NCBI GenBank assembly: GCA_936440205.1 | Contig: OW387146.1 | Coordinates: 27,404,458 to 27,468,457 of the forward strand | Origin: Lepidonotus clava | Lineage: Eukaryota > Annelida > Polychaeta > Phyllodocida > Polynoidae | Reading direction: 5' to 3' | DNA length: 64,000 bases | The notes under the pieces: generated by a model | The model's database searches: none | The model's input: the letters and a program-made list of their open reading frames with translations, nothing else | Told to the model about the DNA's origin: nothing | In this document: positions 1 through 12,138 of the stretch, in pieces | Layout of the letters: each line of letters opens with the position of its first letter | How positions within the stretch are numbered: the stretch's first letter is position 1 | Position numbers and translations under genes: made by a program

Positions 1-47
1 TTGCCCATCGCCAGTCGCCGGTAAAATCGCCTAGTGGGTATGGGGCT
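1..47. mobile_element. Right end of a palindromic MITE, cut by window edge
   Basis: The first 47 bases match the right arm of the complete palindromic element at 10562-10773, sharing the GCCGGTAAAATCGCC core and the GTGGGTATGGGGCT end. TTA follows immediately at 48-50, as it does after the complete copy. The left part lies outside the window. This is a non-autonomous DNA transposon remnant. Confidence 0.8.
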
Positions 48-50
48 TTA

Positions 51-2317
51 GGTAGGTATTCGTCTGACGACCTGGAAAAGACCTTATTTTTGCTTTGAAA
101 GATTTGAGATAAACAATTCTTAATTGGTAAGCACGCTGTTGTTTCAAATAAGCAAATTCTTCATTGCTGAAAAAAATAAAGTAATTTGGAACGTTAATGA
201 CTAGACCTCTTAAGGATTGAGCATGCAACAATAAATTGTTAGATGCATAGAGGATGATAGATGTATACATAACCCTTTTGTGTAGGGTCAGTTTTTCCCA
301 TTTTCCCATAATCTGTGGGATGGCAAACAAAAATAAGAAATTATACGAACATGCAGCATGAGAAGGTTTTGACCCCTACCTTTGCCCTTCTGACCCTGTC
401 AGTCTAATTTTGTTTTTTCCCACTCATATTTGAACTCTTTGACCGAAGAAACTGATATCCACTAGTTGTTCTTTGATTTTGAGGTTGAGAGAAAGAATGT
501 ATCTGTTTTATAAATCGATTATTCATATGCCAATCATCAATGGTATTCTTTTCTTTATAAAACATACAAAAATATTGCCTTTCATTTGGAAATTTATATT
601 TCTTTTGTGTCTCATCAACCTACAGTATCAATACAAAGTGCATGACTGTAGGAGCTGTGCCTAGAACTTAGTCTGGTGTTGTTTGTTCACAATATTATAG
701 GTACAAGTCAAGCAAGAGGTGAGACAGTTTAGCGGAAACTCATATTTTGCGCGCTAAGTTCTAAGAGACAGCCTGACACTTGGCAGCCAACCCTTTTAAC
801 TCATGAATACACTTAGTAATATTAGGTTCTTAAGACCTCTTAAAGAAAACTGTAATGTTGAATGAAATTGAATCCGATATTTCACATTTGTTTTGCACGG
901 TTGTTGCTTTATGTGGCCAGTCCTGATTGGAATATATAGTTTCGGTATGACAAATTTAGTTGATTGGGATCAGCACCATCTATTCAAATGCATAATGAAA
1001 CAAGACATACTTGGAAAAAAAATGACTAATGTTAACCAAAAAAAAATACATTTCGAAACAAATGTACTTCATACAAAAAGAGTTGGCTGTTAGGTGGATA
1101 GGAGGGTGCTAAGGTGCATCGCCATATTTCAGCTCCAACCAATAGGACCACGGTACGCATATGAGAGCACACTGAGATCGTTTAGCCCTTCTCTATGGTA
1201 GCTAACTGGTCATGACAGCTATCTTATTGAGGCCAGATCTGAACTATGCATTACCCAGAACTCAGACGTCAGACAGTTCTAAAGTGTACTGGAGCTAATC
1301 ACACAACTGCTACGACAATATCAAGATGTGTCCCAGTGTGTTCTGAGTGTGTATTAGTGGTCTATTGGTTATCTCTGTCAGCTGGTTGGCATAGGTATTT
1401 TCTTTCTCACTATCATACTGAACTTGGTAACTGGTAACTGATGCTTGAAGATATCATAACTCCTTTCTTCTGCATCAATTTTATGAAGGATTTAGAACAC
1501 ACGTCTTTTTTCAATGACCTATCCTTAAGATGTCACTAATGGTTAAGCTTGAACCTTTTATGGATCTCTTCTCAAATCTCCACTCGAATTTGGAATTTCG
1601 TAATCTAAATCTATGAGTCCATTATAAGTTTTATATGTATCACATGATAAAATTGTATTGCACGACTAGGTTGGTCATCAAAGAATTTACAGAACCTATG
1701 TTGGAAAACAATTTTACAAGCATGTTTGGTGGACAGATGTTACTGGCTAGCTCTGTTCTCATAAGTCACAAACCTTTGTATACTGCCCCCAGCTCAGCAT
1801 CTTACTTGTATGGCTGGAAAAGCATAATTATCGCTCCTGAAATTAGCTTACACTTTGTCTTCTAGTACTGATGTGACATTTTGAATTACTATTTAGTTAT
1901 GTAGACAGATGTTAGAGTTCATGGTCAAATTGGAAAATGGTATTTAATGTAGCATCAGCACGTGCAAAAAGAGAGCAAGGCTTCTGCCCGAGAAAGGACC
2001 TAACCCTTTTATTTTCATTTGCACCCGGCATAACAAGGCTTTCATTGAGAGTACTGTTTGATTGGTCCTAACTGCTTGAATGGCTCTGGGAAGAAACACT
2101 ATAAATGGCCAGCACTTGCCTCAAGGCCCGTTGCCTCAGGTTTAAGTTGCAGTTTTACTTTTATGTCTAACAATGTACTAATGCCTCTGCCTTATGGTTT
2201 TAAAAGTCATTATTCTCACCTATTAATGCAAAGTAATACAAGTATGTTGTAACAGCAAAGACTAATTGATCACAGATGCTCTGCTGATATAAAGCATATA
2301 TCAAATCGTATATGTTC
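51..2317. other. No gene recognised
   Basis: The stretch is AT-rich with only short open frames that resemble no protein family I know. A loose inverted repeat of CTAGAACTTAG type brackets roughly 660-770. It may be intron of the gene whose terminal exon lies at 3356. Confidence 0.5.
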
Positions 2318-2321
2318 TTAA

Positions 2322-2422
2322 AGCCGTAGTCTCGTCCTCCTGTTGCTAGCCTTACGTCCGCCGGCGTTAGCCAACAACAAAATGTGTCAAATTATCACCA
2401 TCTTACGGGCGAGATCGCGGCT
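2322..2422. mobile_element. 101-bp MITE flanked by TTAA
   Basis: Imperfect terminal inverted repeats (AGCCGTAGTCTCGTCC at the left; the reverse complement of the right end reads AGCCGCGATCTCGCCC) are each flanked by TTAA, at 2318-2321 and 2423-2426. TTAA target duplication is typical of piggyBac-type insertion. The interior has no coding capacity. The short length and 12/16 arm match leave some doubt. Confidence 0.5.
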
Positions 2423-2426
2423 TTAA

Positions 2427-3355
2427 AATTGTACATATTCTTTAAATGTTTAATGGATGGAAAGTAAAACAATAATGTTTACTGTAACAGTTATGGACAG
2501 GCCCATCCATCCAATATATTACCAAGACTATTATGGCTAAGGTAAGACAGCCTGAAAGGTCAAGGAGATTAGGACTAAAGAGCAAGGAGTTGTTTTGTAG
2601 GTGAAACTTATCGTATAAATAGTAGAATGATTTGGTGTCTTAGGTTATTGAATATTGCATCTTCGTGTAAAAGCATCCTATAGCCATTTGTACAGTCACA
2701 TAAAGGTTGCCTGACCAATAATTCAATTCTGCGATAACATTTCCTGTTAACTTTATCTAATATGTGGTGCACAGTTAGTCTTATGAAGTGATATTCCCGA
2801 AAAAGGTGGTGGGATTCAAAGTAAAATAATATTTCACTTGTGTTTGGTTTATTATTAGCAACAATACTCTTACCGCTTATTTCCTCACTATCAACCCTAA
2901 TAGTACACAGTTTGGCCTAACAAGGGTGTAATGGTACTGAGAGTGGGCCTGGCCAAGGAGCAGGGCTCCTTGGAGTTGGGCTGTTGTCAGTTATTGCAGC
3001 AGCATGGTCAGTAACGCTGCTACTGGTGGTGTGTTTCCATGGTGTCGTGTTTGATTAAGTACAATCTGATCCATCAGAACCTAGACAACGGAAATTACCA
3101 CTTGTGTTCTCTAGCAAAGGAGGACAACGTAAATTTACTGTGATGATATAATCAGACAAAAGTCCTTCGCCCTGTTGAAATAGCTCAGTATCACACACCG
3201 AAAACTAGACCTATTTGCTCTACAGCGAGCATCACTTGATAACAAACTACTCTAAATTACTGGTTTATTCTTATATGAAGATACTGTCCTTGTTTTGTCC
3301 TTGTGACCCATGTTGTTCCTGCCTCTGTCTAACCTTCTCTAACTCCCTGTTACAG
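2427..3355 (+). other. Probable intron before the terminal exon
   Basis: No gene is seen. The stretch ends in a pyrimidine-rich tract and CAG at 3353-3355, which is the acceptor of the coding exon beginning at 3356. Confidence 0.5.
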
Positions 3356-3651
3356 ACGACCTGGACACGGCCGAGCTGCCCGAGGGCACCCTGCGCAAGT
3401 CGCGGTCCCACTCCTTCAGTAACTCTCTCCGCCGCATCTTCAAGAAGAAGCGGAAGGACGGCGAGCCGTCGTCCCGGGCCAGCTCCATCTCGCGGGCCTC
3501 CACCCGGGGGTACGGCGACTCGCCCTACGACACCTCCCCGCAGCTGGGCCGGGACGAGCCCCTGCAGGCCTCGGCAGACTATTCCAGAGATCACTATAAC
3601 ACAATGTACAGCACGTCAGTGCCCGCCTCGTCCCACCTCTACGACCACTGA
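3356..3651 (+). CDS. Terminal coding exon of an unrecognised protein with a basic, Ser-rich C-terminus
   Basis: A pyrimidine-rich acceptor ending in CAG at 3355 opens a GC-rich reading frame of 97 full codons to a TGA at 3649-3651. The exon enters with two bases of a split codon (phase 1). The encoded tail is acidic at first (DLDTAELPEG), then has a Ser/Arg block (KSRSHSFSNSLRRIF) running into a strongly basic KKKRKDGE stretch. It continues with Ser- and Tyr-rich sequence and ends in SSHLYDH. GC content and codon use rise sharply against the flanks, which supports real coding. The basic/Ser-rich pattern suits a cytoplasmic tail or a membrane- or cytoskeleton-binding region, but that is inference. 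I do not recognise the family. Upstream exons lie outside the window or were not found. Confidence 0.65.
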
Positions 3652-5795
3652 TGGCAGGCCTAGGACCCCCGTGGTCGGCAGACACTCCTACCTACTGCTG
3701 GGCAAGGCTGGCACACTGGGTGCTTGTACAGGATGTGTTCAAACTACAAGGAGTTCATCTTACCATCAAGTCGTGCTGGTTTCATCATGCGCAATTTCAT
3801 CCCAACCATGGCCAAAATACGGTGACGAGACATGGACAAGAGACATTCACGTCGGCAGCAGCGGAGGTCAGCGGTCACTGTAGGAAGGTACCACAGTGAC
3901 CAGACGAGTCCCCAGACGTGAAGACGTGCCTGCTGTCGGCATGCCGCCTACTACTGCTGTTGTTCCGGAGTACATGGACCTGAAGCAGCCTGAGAAGGCC
4001 ACCTGTGTGAGAGAGGTCCTAATGCTGATATCGTCGATGACAGAGTAACCATTGCCGTTTGGCAATCATTCGGACTAAGTGTCTCTTTAGCTTTCTTCAG
4101 CTATTCTAACGAGTTGTTAATCAAAAGTGACCAATGTGTAACGGTTCATGCGGTGATCTGTAGGTCCTAGGTAGGAGCAGAGTGTGCTTACTTTGTGTAG
4201 AATGGGTGCGTGAGCAACTAAATCGCCAAGGCAGGAGAGTATGTGCATGTGTGTGTAGATCTTGTGAATACCGGGTTAGATCTCAACATTCTCCACATAT
4301 CTTCACAATCCATCACCCACTGCCAGAGGAAGAGGAAAATAGTGTACACAAGTGGCGAAAGATTCAAGCATAAATTGGTACTCAACCTAGATTCTTTCCG
4401 ACCAAACTTGTTTCTTCAGTGTTGTTCCTCTGTTTTCTATATCTCCTTGGATTGTGGGGATTTGTCTTATGTTGTCTTTGCAGAATTCGTAGAACCATTT
4501 CTAGTCTCATTTGTAAATGCTTTCACTTTTTTCCTCACCTAGTTGTGTTCTATCTCAGCTTACGTGTGATTGCGGAGCTGTGGGATTCTAGAGACTTCCA
4601 TGCCGTTGATATGTTTTCACCCGCTTGATTCAGACCTTAAGTTACTTTGGCAGAGATTACTGATATGTTTGAATGTCTCATGTTGATTGTATTACTGGGT
4701 ACTTGGAAATTAAGAAGAAAAAAGTGAGAGGTATGAATCTCAAAGAAAGTATTATGTCAAACATAATGCACAGGTCTAAGGTCTTTCAGAACACATATTG
4801 CACACACTTTATGCTGTTTTGTACTTAATCCCAATTATCGTGATTTAAACTACTAAGTAGTCCCAGTGAGTTGTCTAGCAGATCATCCTTTGATCCAAAT
4901 CAGTCTTTTTGAGACTCCATTCATCTCAAAAGCACCAAGGTTTATTTATTTATTTTTCTGCGCTAAAGCCAAGAGCAAATAGCTATTTGTCTAAGAGAAA
5001 AAAAAGAGAAGTTTGTTTTAAACGTATTTGATTTCCTGCCCCAAAGACATGGAATCTTACAGTGACAAAATTTCACAAGGAATCAGGACAATCCTTTCCC
5101 TGAGTGCAAAAGTTAGTGATTGAGCCCATTGAATGGTCATGGTTCTCCTAACTGCACGCAACACAACCCGAGTTATTACAAACAGACTATTTATATCGTT
5201 CATTGAAGTCTTATCATGTACAAATTAATGATGCGGGCCATGATTATGGAAATCCTCATTGTATTGCTCTTAGATTTTATTGATGTTACATAATAAGCAC
5301 AAACACTTCTGTCGATGTAGTTAATGCAACCCAATGCTCACCAAAAGCCAGTTCTCTCGACTCAACAAAGGTGACCAAGATGAGGAGGAGCCTATGTCTC
5401 TCAGTTATTACTAAGCACTTTCAGACCATTGAATGCCTTCAGCCGAGGCTCGTTACAGACCCCCGTTCTACGCCTGGGGCAGTCCCCATGTGGGATGCAG
5501 GCTGGTGGTGCTGACTGAGAAGTAAGACAGGTGTGGTAATATCTTCAGTAAACCCAAACTGGTTCTACGACTCCTCTGTTGAGGTCTTGACATTTGGCTG
5601 AGGTGTAGTTCAAGTAAGGATTGCGTGTTCCCTCGTCAGCAGTGCCTATACGGAGCCCCTGCCCGCCCCCTCCCCCCTGTGATCCCTCTCCCTGTCGGCC
5701 AGGCCGCCTGCTGCCACACCCCTTCTCCCTGGCTGCTACAATCTGTCTCAATCTGGTTTTATGGTTTTGTAAATAAACCATTGAGTAATTTTATG
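3652..5795 (+). other. Probable long 3' UTR
   Basis: No further coding signal follows the stop at 3651. A canonical AATAAA at 5772-5777 is the first convincing downstream polyadenylation signal after the GC-rich segment at 5450-5740. The implied UTR is about 2.1 kb; a shorter form cannot be excluded. Confidence 0.4.
5772..5777 (+). terminator. Candidate polyadenylation signal
   Basis: An exact AATAAA hexamer lies about 2.1 kb after the terminal exon stop codon on the same strand. Cleavage would be expected 10-30 bases downstream. Confidence 0.35.
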
Positions 5796-5799
5796 CAAA

Positions 5800-7743
5800 C
5801 GGTGATTAGGCGAATTCAGAAGAACCCCAGAAGGAATACTCCGATTTATTAGAAGCAAGTAGGGAGCAGAAACTGCCCATCTGTCAATATATCTATGTAG
5901 ACTATTCTACTCTCCATACACCTCTGTACATAATGTCTACATATGAATATATACATACATTACATGTACTTCAACTTTCACTTCCATGTCGATATTTATG
6001 TACACTAACAGGTAATTAAGATCAGGAAAGTATAGGTTTGTATATGGAGTCTTTCCTTCCTATTATGTCTGATATAGAAGAATATGATTATAACAGGATG
6101 TTTAGATTTCTACAAGTCAACAAATTTAAAAGCTGTTATTGATGATACTATTTACTTGACATTTTCTTTAGCAGCGATTTCAAATTATTTATTTTTCCCA
6201 TCAAATCAGTGTATAGAGTTTTGGTTATTTGATATCTCTACCCATGTTTACATGTTGTCTGTGGAACAACCTTCAAAGGTGGACTGGTCTTTTGGTCAAA
6301 TTTAATGTGAAATCAGCAATCTTTACTTTTTAATCGTCAAGCTACACACAATCGTGTAGAAGTTTCGTTATGTTGTGATTAAAATTTGCTGTAATAAATC
6401 GATGCTTTCAATCTGAACCTACACAAATGAGATTTAGTGTATAAGACATACACATTATGGTCAAATCGAAACAGCTCTCGATGAGATTTAATTCAGTCTG
6501 AGTAGCACCTAAAACCTAATGCTAGAGATGCAGGCTTCCTATAAGTAGACTATCAACTGACCAATCAACTTATGTTAGCAGCCCATACCTTTGTTGTCTG
6601 TTTTGTGGCTTTTCAGGAACCTTTTTGATGTTGATGGTATTGAATGATAAACGTTATGACATTTCAAGTATGTTTCTAACGGTGGGAATGATACATTTAC
6701 AAAACGTTATGGGTTGACCCTCAGCAGAGACTGGTGTCAGTTCTCTCCGTCAACCATAAGTCATACTTGTAAATGTCTTAGTCCATGTCATTACTGCCAA
6801 CCTATGTTTATACCTAATGTATACCAATACCCGCGCCAGTATACCCCAGTCATTATAGTCTATTTGATGATCAGAGCGTTCAAAATCAGAAAACTTAAAA
6901 AAATGGAAAAACTTAAATAGACTTAATTAAGTTACAGTAAATGTTGATAATGCAGGATGAAAGGTTATCAATCATAATACCCGTACATGGATTCGTGCCA
7001 GCGTGTACAGCTTGTACAGCTATTTGTTTTAGGTCTTATAATACCAAGGGTCACTGAGAAGCAATAGATACAGACTCCTGGTGTAGAGGGAGTTGGCCTG
7101 TAAATAGAGATATAGGCGGTCACCGGCCGCTGTACTGCCTTGGGGACAGCCTACTAGTTGTAGAAACGTGTTAACGTACACACAACCCTGTGTTTAACTC
7201 TACTTCCTACATGCAGTGCCATGGCAACCGCCACTGGAATATCTCATAGACCATCTCCACCTGAATCTTTGTGTACTAGGTTACCACCACAGCACCTTTT
7301 TTATGTAAAGAACAATTACATTATTCTTGACCGAATAACTGTGCTCATCTCTGCTAGAATTAACTCAACAAAACTTTTTGCAATCTCAACTTGTTGTTCG
7401 ACTTGTTTGTTGTCATCCTAAAAAAATATAAACGTATCTGGGCAGCTCTTGGTTCCCCATTTCCCACATAGACTACGATACAGTCAGAAGCAGTGACCAT
7501 ATCTGACATCTGTTTCGGCGATATAAAAAGTGTATTGCCTACATGCGGCTTAATGCCATGTAAAAGTAGGGAATATATGAAATTGCAACAAGGCGTACGT
7601 TATCCCAGTATTAATATAGAAGCAATGGCTCCGGTAATTGATGGAATTTATTTTTCCGGAAAAAATGTTTTGTTCACAAAAATATCTTTCATTATGAAGT
7701 TAATTTTCGAGATCGTTCTCTCCATTCTGATTTTCACCCAAGG
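5800..7743. other. No gene recognised
   Basis: AT-rich intergenic-looking DNA with short unsupported open frames. I see no repeat or RNA gene here. Confidence 0.5.
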
Positions 7744-7866
7744 TGCACCCGATCCAACCCTGACTGCACTGTATACAACAGAGCAGTGCGCACCCTCGCC
7801 GTGCTGTGGACACAGGACATCTTGTATACAGTTGTATACAGTGCAGTCAGGGTTGGATCGGGTGCA
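7744..7866. repeat. Perfect 36-bp inverted repeat with a 51-base loop
   Basis: Bases 7744-7779 are the exact reverse complement of 7831-7866. The loop holds its own short direct repeat of TTGTATACA type at its right edge. Transcribed, this would fold into a long perfect hairpin. No clear target-site duplication is seen outside the arms, so this may be a small palindromic transposon or an inverted duplication. Confidence 0.9.
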
Positions 7867-8866
7867 AAAAGCTGAGGGGATGAAATTTTCGATGTGCTTT
7901 TCTTTTAAGGGAATCATCAAATCAACTATTTATGGCTATACATTCATAGCTTGAGCTTTGTATAAACTGATTCCAATAAAAAGAAATAACCTTAAAAAAA
8001 TGTTATTCAAAGGCTAAAAAAAAAAAAAAAAAGTTCTCATTCTTCCCGTTATGCAGAAGGGTCGTTGGTAAAATAAGACCCCACTACAAGTAGGTTCTGC
8101 AAAGCCTACTACAAGTAGGGTCTGTATTTCAGAATGTTTAAACTTGTTCAAGAGCCACTATGAAGGAATCTATGAAGAAAAATCCAATCTAATACAATGC
8201 AGAGAGTAGTTCAAACACAATTAAAATTCTTAAAGTTTTCATTTCCTGGTGTGACGTTCCTCGGTAGTTCGGGGTTTCCTATTTCTAAGGCAGAGGGACG
8301 TAAGATCAAGAGCCGTGCCTCGCGCACGAGGGGGAATGAGCGGGTTGATCGGGAAATCGGTATTCGTCGAGGGGGAGGATGTGTGCCGGTCTGTCTGGCC
8401 TGAGGTGTTCCGGACATCAGTCACAGTGGACCGGGGGGTTCCAGCTACTATACAGAGGATAATGGAAAATGGTGGGGATGGGCCTGTGAGGACTGGATAG
8501 GCTCTTCGCTTGTCCGAAGGATGGAGGTATACTCTTCCGTGGGGTGTCAGGCTGATGCTCACCTAATGGGTGGAAGCATGGGGCCGAGCCGGTCACGCCT
8601 TTGAACCGACGGTCATGGGATGGCCGCTGACTATTTCAGGCTTCCGTACTTGTCCGGTCTTCCTATTCCGGGTCGCATCTCGGGCCGTTTCGGGCCGTCG
8701 TACCATGTCTCGGACCTTCAGGTTCTCATTCCCCAGTTTCCTTTTTCTTCTAATTATCTATGAACTTTACCTTAATTACTTCGATTCGTTTAGGGAACTA
8801 TAATGCTACTCAATCTTCTTGTTGTCTTTAACCCCTTCGAGGGCTATTCTAGTGGAAGAAGACACA
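7867..8866. other. No intact gene; possible interior of an old LTR element
   Basis: Short overlapping open frames on both strands match nothing recognisable. Two direct copies of a hairpin-like CTACAAGTAGG motif lie near 8091 and 8109. The segment from about 8200 may be interior sequence of the minus-strand LTR-like remnant at 8867-9107. Confidence 0.3.
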
Positions 8867-9107
8867 TGTGAACACAAGGAGTACCAAGAAGGAACTGTTT
8901 ATTCCGGGCCTCACCACCCCTTTTTATACCCTAATACTCGGCTCTGATTGGCCATCTGAGGTCACGTGATCATACTGACGTCACATCTGGTTTACAATGT
9001 TTTTAGCTTTCGGGTTTTCGGGCTTTCGGGCGCTCACAAAATAAACTTTGATTTATAGCATTCCATTATTCTCAATACCTGACACTGATGAATGGACATT
9101 CATCACA
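8867..9107 (-). mobile_element. LTR-like remnant A (fossil)
   Basis: Read on the minus strand, this 241-base unit starts TGTGATGAAT and contains a CRE, CACGTG, GCCAATCAG, a TATAAAAAG box, GAATAAACAG and TCTTGGTACTC before ending in a CACA. The same ordered motifs occur in the plus-strand remnant at 10366-10977. The order of promoter, polyadenylation hexamer and TG...CA ends is that of an LTR. The interior and partner LTR are not recognisable, so it is an old, broken copy of unassigned family. Confidence 0.4.
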
Positions 9108-9360
9108 CCTGGCTAAGTGTGAGACCCTCCTTATAGAAGGCATTAAAACCTACTGGAAGGAACTACTGTATCGCCTTCTTCGACCACTGCCCCTCTCCTC
9201 GTGGTATGGCTGGCGCCATGTCCCTCAATAAATACAGCAGCGACCTCTTTCCACAAAATGTGACGACGTCAGAGTGTACACTTGGGCAGAGCACGACACA
9301 GGAGCGGTTCATTCTGCCCCTCCCCACGTGGCGCTGGGGGTGTTCACATCACACACAGTG

Positions 9361-9471
9361 TGGGCATTTAGAGGGGGGCCACGGGAACCCCACCTTTTTT
9401 TTGCCAAATTAAGATTTTTATCATGAAATATTCAGCCAAAAAGTGATTAAAATCCTGGATCCGCCCTTGCA
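9361..9471. mobile_element. Degraded hAT-like MITE
   Basis: The right end, in reverse complement, reads AGGGCGGATCCAGGATTTT. The left end keeps a diverged GGGCATTTAGAGGGG. This is the same terminal type as the better-preserved copies at 19201, 13495 and 33159. No clear target duplication remains. Confidence 0.4.
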
Positions 9472-9669
9472 TTTTACTTTCCTCCGCTTAAAAAGGATAT
9501 CTATAATATCCTGTTGCCAAGGTGGTTTGTGCAGCGTATGCTTCTAATCCACGAAGCTATATGAAATCCAAACGTCAAGGGGAAATCTTCACACGGTATG
9601 ATGGAATAAATGTGACCGATCGCATTGAAATCAATTAATATGATTCTTTAGTCGATGTTTATCTAATTT

Positions 9670-10022
9670 AATTCTCCCTACCACGGATAGCATATTTACT
9701 GTGATTTACCTGCAGGCTAGCCTAGAGCAAGGTGCATCATGGGTAATATGTCGACAAATCACTAGGCTTAACTATAGGAATTTTTAATGATCTTGGCTCT
9801 GTTTGTGGTTTACAGATTATACAGATTGATATAAACTATATAAACTATTTTTTCATTTTGAATCCATACATATCTGTTATTTTTTAAGTTTGTTTGAAAA
9901 AATTATATAAAAATTGGTATATTTTCTATAGATTTCCCTGTGTTTTTGTCGACAAAATCAGTCCAAATTAACCTGCAGGTGCTTAAAATACTGAAAATCA
10001 GCTATCCGTGGTAGGGAGAATT
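9670..10022. mobile_element. 353-bp MITE with perfect 22-bp terminal inverted repeats
   Basis: The left end (9670-9691, core CTCCCTACCACGGATAGC) is exactly complementary to the right end (10001-10022). Weaker inner symmetry includes paired CCTGCAGG and GTCGACAAA motifs. The AATT at each tip may be part of the repeats or a target duplication. There is no coding capacity, and the superfamily is not assigned. Confidence 0.8.
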
Positions 10023-10365
10023 GCCGAATGGTCATCCCACGGCCCGGCACCCCCCACAAATAAGAACCAACCCGCCCTTGCTTCCGGGAGCATGCACGGC
10101 GCCCTCAGGTACCCTGTGCGCCCCCTGTCCCCGGGGCCGTTCGGAAACACACACGTAACATGGGTCGCATGTCCAACGACAGAGGGCTAGTTGTTACTTA
10201 ACTTATTACTGAAGCTGCAGTAGACGTTCGACAATGGAAGATCCAGGAATCCGAAAGGAGAGTTGGTGTGGTCGGCATTATATACACTCAACAATATTAT
10301 TCTTATATTGCACAATTAAACGCATAGGTACAGTTTTAGTAATGGCCGGATGGCAATTTATCTAG

Positions 10366-10977
10366 TGTGATGAATTAAAGTAATCAATTCAATATCTTGG
10401 CAAGAGTTTGTGCAACCTAATTATAAAGGGTAAAGCCAAGTAGATGTTACGAGAAATTATTGTCAAAGTCAAATGCTAATGCATGATCACGAATTACAGG
10501 AATTACACAAGAATGTGTATCATGCGTTGTATGAATTACACGAAAATGCATGTACGAGTTAAGCCCCATACCCACAAGGCGATTTTACCGGCGACTGGTG
10601 ATAGGCAACAGCAGAATCCCTGGTAAAATCATTACCAATTCGGATCACCTGTTAGTATGTAAAATTCCAATATTACATACAAACAGGTGATCTGAATTGG
10701 TAACGATTATACCAGTGATTATGCTGTTGCCTGTTACCAGTCGCCGGTAAAATCGCCTTGTGGGTATGGGGCTTTACATGTAATGAATGAGAGTCATGAA
10801 GCACAAAGTGCACAAAGTCATAATGCATGAGATTTTAATGACTGGAAGTGACCCCAGCAAGAGGTCAAAGTGACCACATTATGTTGTTTAGCCAATCAGA
10901 AGCCAGATTATGGCTATATAAGAGAGTGATTCCACGAGAATAAACAGTCCCATCTTGGTACTCATAGTGTTTGCACA
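10366..10977 (+). mobile_element. LTR-like remnant B with a nested MITE (fossil)
   Basis: The unit starts TGTGATGAAT and contains GCCAATCAG, a GCTATATAAGAGAG TATA region, GAATAAACAG and TCTTGGTACTC, and ends in GCACA. These motifs run in the same order as in remnant A. A palindromic MITE (10562-10773) sits inside it. Without the MITE the LTR would be about 400 bases. The following interior (about 10978-11690) is not recognisable and no second LTR is seen. It is an old broken copy. Confidence 0.4.
10562..10773. mobile_element. 212-bp palindromic MITE with TTA target duplication
   Basis: The two halves are near-complete reverse complements. The outer arms start AGCCCCATACCCACAAGG and the symmetry continues inward to a short centre near 10667. 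TTA flanks both ends (10559-10561 and 10774-10776). A 3-base TTA duplication points to the PIF/Harbinger superfamily. A second copy is cut by the start of the window (1-47) and is also followed by TTA. Confidence 0.85.
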
Positions 10978-11699
10978 TCCTTTCTCCCAAGTGATGGACC
11001 ATGAAAAGGTTTAGAAGACTGGGAAAGCAAGAGATAAGGGTCCGCGAGATAGGAATAGAGCAAAGTTAGACCAAAAAGGGGAAGTTGCACTTAGAAGAAA
11101 TAGGGTTAGACACGAGGGACAAATTCGGACACCCAAGAATGGGTACGAAACAACTGAGGACACAAGTTCAGCCTGGAAACGGCATTAGCGACGAGAAAAT
11201 GGGAGATTGGCCTACACACTCACACACTTTTATTTTTTTGGTCCCCGTCCTGAGCCTAGAACAGTTGGCTACACGGCGCTGCTAAGCGTCTAGCATGAGA
11301 CCCTTAATCATGGCCCAAACCTAACCGTAATGCCAGCTTCCACCTCCCAATCCCTCTAGGACCGAAGACCCCTGTGGCACACAAACCCCACAAGCTTATC
11401 CCAACCACCATCAGCCCCAAGCCGTCAGTTTCCAAGAACCCTACGACTATTCACCCGATTCATCCCCTGCGACTTCGGAGTGGACCCGGACGAGTACTCA
11501 CGTAACTCGTCTTAGTCATGCTCTCGAGATATTGAGCGCGACTAGGCTGAGATACATCAAGAGTACGAATATCTACAGTAGGGAAGCCATGGAAGAGCCA
11601 CCCGTTCGTCCCGGCTCCTATCATTCCCTGAGAACATCACACTAGCTCCCACAGTATAACACAGTAAGCGACAGAAAAGTTTAACTGTAAATACTATGC

Positions 11700-12138
11700 G
11701 TTCATTGTAGAGTTAAATTGTTAAGTTTGGAACAGCGAAGACAAAAGCAACTTTTAAATTTGATGTTTGCCCATAGTAACTGTCCAAATGTAATTAAATG
11801 TAATATTAGACATACAAGGGGGGCTGCTAAGCGTACTTTTAAAACTGAAAAATATAATGGTGGTAAATATGAAACTAGTCCATTTTATAAAGGTACAATG
11901 TTGTGGAATAATCTACCTGTTGAAACCCAGAATTGTAGCAACAAAGTCGAATTTAAATTGCAAATTAATAGAATGTTCAAGTTATTCGATGAGGGAATGA
12001 TTTAACTATTTGTAATATATTTTGCTTTTTCGTCATTGTTACATGTAATATATTTTGTCATTATTGTTATAATTTGATCTGGAAGACCAGGGGGGTTACC
12101 CCTGAAGATTGATTCAGAAATAAAAAAAAAAAAAAAAA
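11700..12138 (+). mobile_element. 5'-truncated LINE, C-terminus of reverse transcriptase, with poly(A) tail
   Basis: An open frame (stop at 12003-12005) encodes the last roughly 95 residues of a non-LTR ORF2 protein. It shows the LEQRRQ start, a TRGAAKRTF segment, FYKGTMLWNNLPVE and a terminal helix. This FxG-LWNxLP end is typical of the Jockey/CR1-like LINE groups. A 3' UTR follows and ends in 17 A residues (12122-12138). The body of the reverse transcriptase is missing, as expected for a 5'-truncated retrotransposition product. It has no independent function here. Confidence 0.8.

Noticed and set aside
8197-8803. Overlapping open frames of 60-107 codons
   Set aside because: They lie on both strands in GC-richer repeat-like DNA, with no family signature; possibly interior of an old LTR element.
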